Assembly: GCA_016929365.1 (NCBI GenBank)
Contig: JAFGIZ010000032.1
Coordinates: forward strand, 1-5,767
Source of the DNA: Lentisphaerota bacterium
Lineage (GTDB): Bacteria > Verrucomicrobiota > Kiritimatiellia > UBA8416 > JAFGIZ01
Direction: 5' to 3'
Length of the DNA: 5,767 nt
Shown here: positions 1-5,007 of the stretch, in pieces
How positions within the stretch are numbered: position 1 is the first letter of the stretch
Layout of the letters: the number at the start of each line of letters is the position of its first letter
The notes under the pieces: model-generated
Database searches by the model: none
Seen by the model: the letters and a program-made list of their open reading frames with translations, nothing else
Told to the model about the DNA's origin: nothing
Made by a program: the position numbers and the translations under genes

Positions 1-279
1 GGCCACGAGGCGCGTCTCGTCGGCAGGTTCGCCGTCATCGAATCCGAACCGGACGCGGTGCGGCCGGGCGCGCGTGACGAGCGCGACGCCGTTGTAGGCT
101 TTCTCGCCGCGGAACACGACATGGTACCCGGCCTCGGAAAAGGCCGCGGCGGGGAAGGCATCGTCTACGACCTTGGTTTCCTGGACGGCAAGCACGTCGG
201 GGCGGTGGCGGGCCAGCCACGCCAGCACGGTGTCGAGCCGGGAGCGAATCGAGTTGGCGTTGAACGTGGCGATTCTCAC
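1..279 (-). CDS. xth: Exonuclease III family AP endonuclease (xth), 5' part only
   Basis: The visible 93 codons encode the N-terminal third of an exonuclease III-type enzyme of the endonuclease/exonuclease/phosphatase superfamily. Such enzymes cut DNA at abasic sites and remove 3'-blocking groups during cytoplasmic base-excision repair. The protein opens MRIATFNANSIRSR, which carries the first metal/active-site block with Asn7. Residues 27-36 are PDVLAVQETK, holding the metal-binding Glu34 at the same position as in E. coli ExoIII. Later FRGEKAYNGVALVTR matches the family's next conserved block. The start is GTG at 279-277; its GTGA overlaps the TGA stop of the upstream protease gene, so translation is probably coupled. 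I see no good Shine-Dalgarno sequence. The gene leaves the window at base 1; the family is usually about 250-270 residues, so roughly two thirds, including the catalytic His/Asp, cannot be checked. Family assignment is firm, but the exact sub-branch (ExoIII or a broader AP endonuclease) is not settled. Confidence 0.93.
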   Translation of the reverse strand, partial: MRIATFNANSIRSRLDTVLAWLARHRPDVLAVQETKVVDDAFPAAAFSEAGYHVVFRGEKAYNGVALVTRARPHRVRFGFDDGEPADETRLVA

Positions 280-2408
280 AGGCGTTCGCGGATCCACCGG
301 AGAAACCGGTTATCTTCGGCCGGAACCGGGGCGTCGGGCGGGTCCACGGTTACGGCGGCGGGCCAGAGCGGCACGAGGTCGGCGAGAATGCGCAGGGTTT
401 CTTCGAGCACGAGGTCCGGCTGGTCGTCGCCGTCGGCCTCGCCGGGCAGGGCTTGCAGGGCGAGATCCTCCTGCAGGTCGGAGAGGGCTTTTTCGGTGCG
501 GGCAAGCTCGCGGCGCTTGTCGATGACCAGCGAAACCAGGACATTGGTCTGCAGCATGGCGATACGGTCAAGATAACGGCGATAGGCATCGAAGCGGGGA
601 TTGGCGTCGCGGCGATCCTGCGACAGGCGCCGCGCGACCGCGATGGAGCCGCTCAGATCAGCGAGAGGCGTATAGCCGGCAGGCGTATCGCTGGACCAGG
701 GGATGGGGTTGTCCAAGTGATCTTCCCCGAGCTCCATCATGTCGAATGGAGACGGGATGACAATATCGGAGGAAACGCCCTTCAACTGCGTGGAGCTGCC
801 TGAAATCCGGAAGTAGCTGGCGGTGGTCACCTTGACGGCGCCCTGCGTGCGGTCCCGCCCGAGGGGGCGGACGGTCTGGACCGTGCCCTTGCCGTGTGTC
901 TTGCTGTCGCCGACGATCACGGCGCGCCCGTAATCCTGGAGCGCGCCGGCGACGATTTCGGAGGCGGAGGCGCTCAGACTGTTGACGAGCACCGCCAGCG
1001 GGCCGGTGTAGGCCGCGTTCGGGTCGCGGTCGTACAGGATGCGTTTGCCGTAGCGTTCGCGGACCTGGACCACCGGTCCCGTCTCGATAAACAGGCCCGT
1101 CATTTTAATAGCCTCGACAAGCGATCCGCCCCCGTTGTTGCGCAGATCGACCAGGATGCCCGAAACGGCGTTGGTTTGCAGGGCGGCGAGGATCGTTTTC
1201 ACGTCGTCGGCCGCACTGCGGTAGGCGGGATCATCCTCGGAGGCCTGGAGATTGGCGTAGAAAGCCGGGAGCGTGACGACGCCGATGCGGCAGGCGGAGC
1301 CGTCGGCGGCAGTGACGGTATGTACATCCGAGCGGGCGGCCTGTTCTTCGAGGCGCACCTCATCGCGGACGAGCTCGACGCGTTTCGTGGTGGTGTCGGT
1401 CGGATCGGATGCAGGGACGACGATCAGGACCACGCGCGTGCCCTTTTCGCCGCGGATGAGGCGGACCACCTTGTTGAGAGGCCAGTGCAGGGTATTGACC
1501 GGTTCCGCGTCGCCCTGGCCGACGGCGATGATCTTGTCGCCGGGACGAAGGCGTTTCTCGCGCGTATCGCGGTCGGCGGGGCCGCCCGGAATGAGACGCA
1601 CGATTTTGGCCGCGCCGTCCTCGGAACGCAGCAGGGCCCCGATTCCGACGAGCGAGAGTTTCATCTCGATATTGAAATCTTCGAGCGTGGAGGCGGACAT
1701 GTAGCTGGAGTGGGGATCGTAGGCCTGGGCCACGGCCGTCAGGTAGCGCTGCAGGACCCATTCGGCGTCGTTATCCTGGAGCACCGTGAGGAGTTGTTCG
1801 TAGCGCTGGCGCAGGGCGTCTTCGACGGAGGGTGCGGGGTAGTCCGCCGCCGCCTGCTGATTGGTGGCGGTGGCGGTGGCGTTTGTCTCGCTACCGAGCT
1901 CGCGCGCGAGGGTGCGCTGGATATACTCGTTCTTGATCCGGCGACGCCAGAGGTCGTCGCGTTCGGCTGCATTGCGCGGCCAGGGGGCCTGTTTCCGTTT
2001 CCAGCGGTACTGCTCGGGACGCTCCAGGTCGAACCCGGTTTCGAGGAGGTCGTCCAGGTATTCGCAGCGGTCGCGCACGCGTTCGAGAAAGGTTTCGAAT
2101 ACGGCATAGGGGAATCGCAAATCGCCGACAAGCAGCTCATCATCGAGGCGGTCCTGCCAGGCGGCGAAACGGCGCGTGTCGGAAGCCAGGAAGTAGACGT
2201 GATCGTAATCGAGCTGTGAAAGGTAATTGGTCCAGGCCCGGCGGGAGACGGCGTCATCGAGCGGGCGGCGCGAGAGATGTTCGCGCGGGAACAGGCGCGC
2301 GAAGCGCGCGGCGGCGTCGGCGTGACGCGGGGCGGGGACGAGCGGGACGCGGTTGGTCGGCGAGGCGAAGGCCGCGAGGGCAATGGAAAAAAGCAGGGCC
2401 GCCGTCAC
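276..2408 (-). CDS. prc: Tail-specific protease (Tsp/Prc, C-terminal processing peptidase, S41)
   Basis: This 710-residue protein is a periplasmic serine protease that recognises the C-terminal tails of proteins and degrades or trims them. E. coli Prc is similar in length. Residues 1-15 form a hydrophobic signal-like segment ending AAFA, with likely cleavage before SPTN. Residues about 55-235 match the Tsp N-terminal helical domain, including QLDYDHVYFLASD and DPHSSYMS. A PDZ domain follows at about 245-335 (LSLVGIGALL, GGPAD, LRPGDKIIAVGQG). The S41 protease core spans about 370-555 (GILVDLRNNGGGSL at 417-430). Its SASASE motif at 479-484 makes Ser481 the likely nucleophile, with Asp492 in QDYGR and Lys507 in HGKGTVQ as the dyad base. 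The remaining 150 residues correspond to the Tsp C-terminal region. The start is GTG at 2408-2406. In its frame no ATG, GTG or TTG occurs between a TGA at 2522-2520 and this codon, and the next in-frame Met is residue 236, so GTG is well supported despite the lack of a visible ribosome-binding site. The end overlaps xth by four bases. Confidence 0.96.
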   Translation of the reverse strand: MTAALLFSIALAAFASPTNRVPLVPAPRHADAAARFARLFPREHLSRRPLDDAVSRRAWTNYLSQLDYDHVYFLASDTRRFAAWQDRLDDELLVGDLRFPYAVFETFLERVRDRCEYLDDLLETGFDLERPEQYRWKRKQAPWPRNAAERDDLWRRRIKNEYIQRTLARELGSETNATATATNQQAAADYPAPSVEDALRQRYEQLLTVLQDNDAEWVLQRYLTAVAQAYDPHSSYMSASTLEDFNIEMKLSLVGIGALLRSEDGAAKIVRLIPGGPADRDTREKRLRPGDKIIAVGQGDAEPVNTLHWPLNKVVRLIRGEKGTRVVLIVVPASDPTDTTTKRVELVRDEVRLEEQAARSDVHTVTAADGSACRIGVVTLPAFYANLQASEDDPAYRSAADDVKTILAALQTNAVSGILVDLRNNGGGSLVEAIKMTGLFIETGPVVQVRERYGKRILYDRDPNAAYTGPLAVLVNSLSASASEIVAGALQDYGRAVIVGDSKTHGKGTVQTVRPLGRDRTQGAVKVTTASYFRISGSSTQLKGVSSDIVIPSPFDMMELGEDHLDNPIPWSSDTPAGYTPLADLSGSIAVARRLSQDRRDANPRFDAYRRYLDRIAMLQTNVLVSLVIDKRRELARTEKALSDLQEDLALQALPGEADGDDQPDLVLEETLRILADLVPLWPAAVTVDPPDAPVPAEDNRFLRWIRERL

Positions 2409-2412
2409 GATG

Positions 2413-2465
2413 CAAAAAGGGCGGGGATTGCGCGGTGCGTATGCCGACCCGACGAATCCCCGCCC
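2413..2465 (-). terminator. Intrinsic terminator of the HU gene
   Basis: On the minus strand GGGCGGGGATT (2465-2455) and AATCCCCGCCC (2429-2419) form a perfect 11-bp GC-rich stem around a 25-nt loop, followed at once by five T residues (2418-2414). This is a textbook rho-independent terminator. It starts 8 nt after the HU stop codon, so it belongs to that gene. The plus strand has no T-run after the stem, so it is one-directional. It ends five bases before the GTG start of the downstream protease gene. That gene must therefore depend on read-through or on a promoter that I cannot identify. Confidence 0.9.
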
Positions 2466-2472
2466 GGCAAAA

Positions 2473-2745
2473 TTAGCTCGAGAGCACGGACTCTTTGCAG
2501 ACCTTGGCGACGCGGAACTTCACGACCGTCTTGGCCGGGATCATGATCTGTTCACCGGTAGCCGGATTCCGTCCCATGCGCGCCTTGCGATTCACGAGGA
2601 CCAGCTTGCCGATGCCGGGAATCACGAAGCCGTTCTTGGCCTCGCTGTAAGCGAGATTGGCCTGTTCTTCCAGCAGGTTGGAAACCTGCGCCTTGGGCAA
2701 GCCCGTCCGCTCCGCCAGTGCCGCGATCGTTTGTGTCTTGGTCAT
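2473..2745 (-). CDS. HU/IHF-family DNA-binding protein
   Basis: This 90-residue protein is a member of the bacterial HU/IHF family of dimeric, histone-like proteins that bend and compact DNA in the nucleoid. The N-terminal helices (residues 1-38, MTKTQTIAALAERTGLPKAQ onward) are followed by the beta-saddle GFVIPGIGKLVLVNRKARMG. The DNA-clasping arm is GRNPATGEQIMIPAKT (58-73); its Pro61 is the residue that intercalates between base pairs in known structures. The C-terminal helix ends KVCKESVLSS. Length and domain order are normal for the family. GIGKL replaces the more common GFGTF in the saddle, and Cys83 is unusual. I associate this variant with PVC-type bacteria, but from memory only. The ATG at 2745 has a good Shine-Dalgarno sequence, AGGGG at 2757-2753, seven bases upstream. 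A likely promoter lies about 70 bases upstream and a terminator directly follows, so it can be a single-gene transcript. HU and IHF cannot be separated with certainty here. Confidence 0.96.
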   Translation of the reverse strand: MTKTQTIAALAERTGLPKAQVSNLLEEQANLAYSEAKNGFVIPGIGKLVLVNRKARMGRNPATGEQIMIPAKTVVKFRVAKVCKESVLSS

Positions 2746-2790
2746 ACCGGATCCCCTTTCGCTATATGGTGTTAGATGTCAAACCCCTGA

Positions 2791-2810
2791 GCGATTCCGC
2801 CAGGATTCGC
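2791..2810. repeat. 20-bp quasi-palindrome at the HU transcription start
   Basis: On the minus strand GCGAATCC (2810-2803) and GGAATCGC (2798-2791) pair as an eight-base stem with one internal A/A mismatch around the loop TGGC. The predicted +1 of the HU promoter falls at about 2808, so the element covers roughly -2 to +18. It could be a short hairpin at the mRNA 5' end or a binding site for a dimeric regulator. The structure is seen directly; its function is inferred. Confidence 0.45.
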
Positions 2811-2814
2811 CCCG

Positions 2815-2842
2815 ATTATGCGACGATTGGCGTTTGAGACAA
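2815..2842 (-). promoter_or_regulatory. Probable sigma70-type promoter for the HU gene
   Basis: The minus strand carries TTGTCT at 2842-2837 (4 of 6 consensus matches) and CATAAT at 2820-2815 (5 of 6), separated by 16 bases. Transcription would start near 2808 and give a leader of about 63 nt before the HU start codon. The element lies in the 121-bp gap between atpH and the HU gene. I see no clear terminator after atpH in that gap, so read-through from the atp genes may add to HU expression. Confidence 0.55.
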
Positions 2843-2866
2843 GCCTTTTTTAAAGAAATTTTGCCG

Positions 2867-3415
2867 TCAGGCGAGCAGCGCGCGCCGCGCTTCTTCGAGG
2901 CGGCGCTGGACGGAGGCATCGAGCACGAAATCACCGACGCGGACGACGACGCCGCCGATGAGGGCGGGGTCGAGGCGGGGGCGCAGGGTGACGGGCCGGC
3001 CGAGAACGGCGGCGGTTTCGCGGCGGATGGCGGCCAGGGTCGCCTCCGGCAGCGGGACGGCGCTGACGATTTCGCCGGCGCTTTTGCCTTTCAGCTCGGA
3101 CGCCTTGCGGACGTAGGCGGCGGCGACCGCGGGCAGGTGCCGGAGGTCACCCCCGGCGATAAGAATTCCGAGAACATGCAGCAGGGTGTCGCTGATCTCC
3201 CGGCCGAACAGCCGTTCGAGGGCCTCGTGTTTTCCGGCGTTGCGGACGGCGGGGTCCTGCAGGAAGCGTTGCAGCCGGGGTTCTCGTGCCACGGCATCCA
3301 CGAGCTGCTGCAGTTCCCGTTGCAGGGCGGTTTCGCGGTTGGTCGCGCGTCCGAGGGCGACCAGGGCGTCGGCATAGGCATTGATGCGCTCGGCGTATCC
3401 GGTGCGTGTGACCAT
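2867..3415 (-). CDS. atpH: ATP synthase F1 subunit delta
   Basis: This 182-residue protein is the delta subunit (OSCP family) of F-type ATP synthase. It sits on top of the alpha/beta hexamer and anchors it to the b-subunit stalk. The N-terminal helical domain spans about residues 7-105 (YAERINAYADALVALG, then GREISDTLLHVLGILI). The family signature is in the C-terminal domain at about 148-170, LDPALIGGVVVRVGDFVLDA, followed by SVQRRLEEARRALLA. Length is normal for the family. The ATG at 3415 follows the atpF stop by 11 bases. The purine-rich AGAG and AAGAG segments just upstream are a weak ribosome-binding site, and translational coupling to atpF is likely. The notable point is what follows. 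In the common order delta is followed by alpha, gamma, beta and epsilon, but here the next gene encodes HU. The remaining F1 genes are not in the window. Confidence 0.96.
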   Translation of the reverse strand: MVTRTGYAERINAYADALVALGRATNRETALQRELQQLVDAVAREPRLQRFLQDPAVRNAGKHEALERLFGREISDTLLHVLGILIAGGDLRHLPAVAAAYVRKASELKGKSAGEIVSAVPLPEATLAAIRRETAAVLGRPVTLRPRLDPALIGGVVVRVGDFVLDASVQRRLEEARRALLA

Positions 3416-3426
3416 ACTCTTGGCTC

Positions 3427-3936
3427 TCAGGGGGGTGACGCGCGCCGCGTCTTCTTGAGGCGTTCGACCACGTCCTCGGCCAGTGCGGCGTGCTTGTCTT
3501 CGTCGAGCTCGCCCCGGATGACCTGGCGTGCAATCCGCACGGAGAGGTTGGCGACGGTGGATTTGAGGTCGTCGAGGCTGCGCCGCACTTCACCGTCGAT
3601 CTCGGAACGGGCTTGTTCGATAAGGTGCGCCGCCTCTTCGCGGGCGCTCCGTTCGGCCTCTTTCTTCATGTCGGCCACGATGCGATGGCCCTCGTTGACG
3701 ATCTTGCGCGTTTCGTCACGGGCCTTATCGAGGTGTTCGCGGTTGCGCATCAGGATCTCTTCCGCCTGGCGGCGGGCGCGTTCGGCCGCGTCCAGGGAAT
3801 CACGGATAGTCTGTTCGCGCTTCTCGAGCAGGGCGCGCAGGGGACGGAACGCGAAGCGGGCCAGCAGTGCGAAAAGCGCCAGGAACGTCAGGACCGTCCA
3901 GACGATCAGTCCGGGCTCGAGGTCAAACGGCTGCAT
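3427..3936 (-). CDS. atpF: ATP synthase Fo subunit b
   Basis: This 169-residue protein is the b subunit, which forms the peripheral stalk linking membrane Fo to the delta subunit on F1. A single membrane segment spans about residues 9-29 (GLIVWTVLTFLALFALLARF). A long, highly charged, Ala/Arg/Glu-rich helix follows from about 30 to 150, as expected for the dimeric stalk. The C-terminal ANLSVRIARQVIRGELDE matches the family's delta-binding end. I chose the ATG at 3936-3934, one base after the atpE stop (TAGCATG), because the membrane segment then begins in the usual place. AAGGAG lies four bases upstream, within the end of atpE. A longer reading frame from 3966 would add ten residues (MPSCSPARSS) that overlap atpE and do not fit the family. 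Only one b-type gene is present in the cluster, with no separate b'. Confidence 0.95.
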   Translation of the reverse strand: MQPFDLEPGLIVWTVLTFLALFALLARFAFRPLRALLEKREQTIRDSLDAAERARRQAEEILMRNREHLDKARDETRKIVNEGHRIVADMKKEAERSAREEAAHLIEQARSEIDGEVRRSLDDLKSTVANLSVRIARQVIRGELDEDKHAALAEDVVERLKKTRRASPP

Positions 3937-3937
3937 G

Positions 3938-4168
3938 CTACTCCTTGCCGGCGAGCATGATGGCAATCAGGAGGGCGTAGAGGCAGAGCGCCTCGGTGAA
4001 GGCGATCCCGAGGATCATCATGCGCTGGATGGCATTGCTCATTTCGGGCTGCCGGGCGGCGGCCTCGACGCTCTTGCCGACCAGCAGGCCGATCCCGATG
4101 CCCGTGCCCAGGGCCGCCAGGCCGATGGCCAGACCCGCGCTTAACCAACTCAAACCTTCCGGTGTCAT
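3938..4168 (-). CDS. atpE: ATP synthase Fo subunit c (proteolipid)
   Basis: This 76-residue protein forms the rotating c-ring of ATP synthase in the cytoplasmic membrane. Two membrane helices lie at about residues 8-31 and 50-73, joined by the polar loop ARQPE (38-42). The first helix has the glycine-packing motif GTGIGIG (21-27). The second carries the ion-binding carboxylate Glu59 in IAFTEALCLY. The positions that bind sodium in Ilyobacter-type c subunits are Gln in helix 1 and Ser/Thr directly after the Glu. Here they are Ile26, Ala60 and Leu61, so the ring should carry protons; this is inferred from the alignment. The ATG at 4168 has a strong Shine-Dalgarno sequence, AGGAG, eight bases upstream, placed in the loop of a small hairpin in the 32-nt gap after atpB. 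The stop codon is one base before the atpF start. Confidence 0.97.
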   Translation of the reverse strand: MTPEGLSWLSAGLAIGLAALGTGIGIGLLVGKSVEAAARQPEMSNAIQRMMILGIAFTEALCLYALLIAIMLAGKE

Positions 4169-4169
4169 A

Positions 4170-4193
4170 TCCAGTCTCCTGTTTGACTATGGA
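4170..4193 (-). promoter_or_regulatory. Hairpin presenting the atpE ribosome-binding site
   Basis: On the minus strand TCC (4193-4191), a two-base bulge AT, and AGTC (4188-4185) can pair with GACT (4176-4173) and GGA (4172-4170) to give a seven-pair stem. The eight-base loop AAACAGGA holds most of the AGGAG Shine-Dalgarno sequence. The stem ends one base before the atpE start codon. The Shine-Dalgarno sequence is certain by inspection; the hairpin is modest and its role in tuning c-subunit synthesis is inferred. Confidence 0.45.
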
Positions 4194-4200
4194 CGTGTTC

Positions 4201-4923
4201 CTATTCGATGGCTTCTTTGATGTACAGGCCCGCCAGCATGGCAAAAATGAAGGCCTGGACGAAAGAGACGAAAATTTCGAAGCAGGCCATGGCCACGGCC
4301 CCGACGAAGGGCAGCGACTTGAGGTACCAGGCCGTGGCGACCTCCATGCCGATAAAGAGAAAGATCAGCGTATGGCCCACCATCATGTTGGCAAAAAGCC
4401 GCACGGCGAGTGACACGGGCTTGGCCAGCCAGCTAATCAGTTCAATCGGGGCGATGAGGAGGGCCACGGGCAGGGGCAGGCCTTGGGGCAGGAACTTGCG
4501 CGCGAATCCGAGGGGGCCGTGCCGGGCCAGGTTGATGCCCAGGGTCACACCGAAGACGACGAGGGCGAGCGCGGCGGTGACGTTGACGTTGGCCGTCAGG
4601 GTATGGCGGCCGCCCGGCAGGGGCAGCATGCCGAGCAGGTTGGAAAAGAGGATAAAAAAGAAGAGGGTCAGGATGAAGGGCGCCCAGCGTTTGCCTTCGG
4701 GGCCGACGGACGCGCGGATGACCTCCTTTTCGATGAATTCCACGAGGGTTTCAAAGAAATTGTGAAAAAAACCCTGGGGCACGAGCGTGCGCCGGCGGGC
4801 GGCAAGCCCGAGGAGCAGGAAGGTCAGGGCGGCGGCGACCCAGAGCAGGAGCACGCCCGGCGTAAGGCTGAGGTCGACGCCCAGAACGGGGGGCAGCGGC
4901 AGGATGGGCCGGGCGTGGTGCAT
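4201..4923 (-). CDS. atpB: ATP synthase Fo subunit a
   Basis: This 240-residue protein is the a subunit, the membrane stator that holds the two proton half-channels against the c-ring. It is strongly hydrophobic with several membrane segments, for example about 20-41 and 80-100, plus the C-terminal pair. The family core is KPVSLAVRLFANMMVGH, where Arg175 corresponds to the essential E. coli Arg210. The end, FVSFVQAFIFAMLAGLYIKEA, holds Gln223, equivalent to Gln252. His184 and Glu216 occupy the places of E. coli Glu219 and His245, the swapped pair also known from mitochondria and alphaproteobacteria, so the channel should be functional. The N-terminal LPPVLGVDLSLTPGVLLLW is typical and supports the ATG at 4923. 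No Shine-Dalgarno sequence precedes that ATG. This is the first gene of the atp cluster; no atpI is seen upstream, where a divergent gene lies instead. Confidence 0.97.
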   Translation of the reverse strand: MHHARPILPLPPVLGVDLSLTPGVLLLWVAAALTFLLLGLAARRRTLVPQGFFHNFFETLVEFIEKEVIRASVGPEGKRWAPFILTLFFFILFSNLLGMLPLPGGRHTLTANVNVTAALALVVFGVTLGINLARHGPLGFARKFLPQGLPLPVALLIAPIELISWLAKPVSLAVRLFANMMVGHTLIFLFIGMEVATAWYLKSLPFVGAVAMACFEIFVSFVQAFIFAMLAGLYIKEAIE

Positions 4924-4928
4924 GGCGC

Positions 4929-4958
4929 ACGATAGCAGGACGCCTTGCTTTATTTCAA
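4929..4958 (-). promoter_or_regulatory. Possible promoter for the atpBEFH cluster
   Basis: The minus strand has TTGAAA at 4958-4953 (5 of 6 consensus matches) and TATCGT at 4934-4929 (4 of 6, preceded by TGC as in an extended -10), 18 bases apart. Only five bases separate this -10 from the atpB ATG, so a standard start point would fall inside the start codon. Either the start point is slightly shifted and the mRNA is leaderless, or the true promoter is elsewhere. The whole intergenic spacer is only 84 bp, which leaves few alternatives. Confidence 0.35.
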
Positions 4959-4970
4959 CCCGTAAAGCCG

Positions 4971-5000
4971 TTGACCCTTGTGTTGCGCGGCCGCTAGTAT
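4971..5000 (+). promoter_or_regulatory. Probable promoter for the glycosylphosphotransferase gene
   Basis: The plus strand has TTGACC at 4971-4976 (5 of 6 consensus matches) and TAGTAT at 4995-5000 (4 of 6, with the key A and final T present), separated by 18 bases. The usual start point six to seven bases after the -10 falls at 5007-5008, on or next to the A of the ATG at 5008. The mRNA would therefore be leaderless, which fits the absence of a Shine-Dalgarno sequence. Confidence 0.55.
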
Positions 5001-5007
5001 GCGGGTT

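Noticed and set aside
894..2219. A 441-codon open frame on the plus strand, antisense to the protease gene
   Set aside because: It lies entirely within the well-supported S41 protease gene, its translation is Gly/Asp/Val-rich without a recognisable motif, and long antisense frames are common in GC-rich DNA.
2761..2782. A perfect TTGACA on the minus strand at 2782-2777 with TATAGC at 2766-2761 before the HU gene
   Set aside because: The two are only 10 bases apart, far too close for a sigma70 promoter, and at 17 bases the downstream hexamer would be the Shine-Dalgarno region. The pair at 2842-2815 fits better.
2826..2866. A possible terminator after atpH (A/T-rich run on the minus strand)
   Set aside because: Only a three-pair stem (GCC, GGC) precedes the A/T-rich stretch, and that stretch is mixed rather than a T-run, so it does not qualify as an intrinsic terminator.
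3937..3966. A longer atpF starting at ATG 3966
   Set aside because: It would overlap the atpE end by 29 bases and add ten residues before a typical b-subunit N-terminus. The ATG at 3936 has AAGGAG just upstream.
2657..4144. A 495-codon open frame on the plus strand, antisense to the HU gene start, atpH, atpF and part of atpE
   Set aside because: It crosses four genes with clear family motifs on the other strand and its composition drifts from Gly/Asp-rich to Arg/Ser-rich, as expected for a shadow frame.
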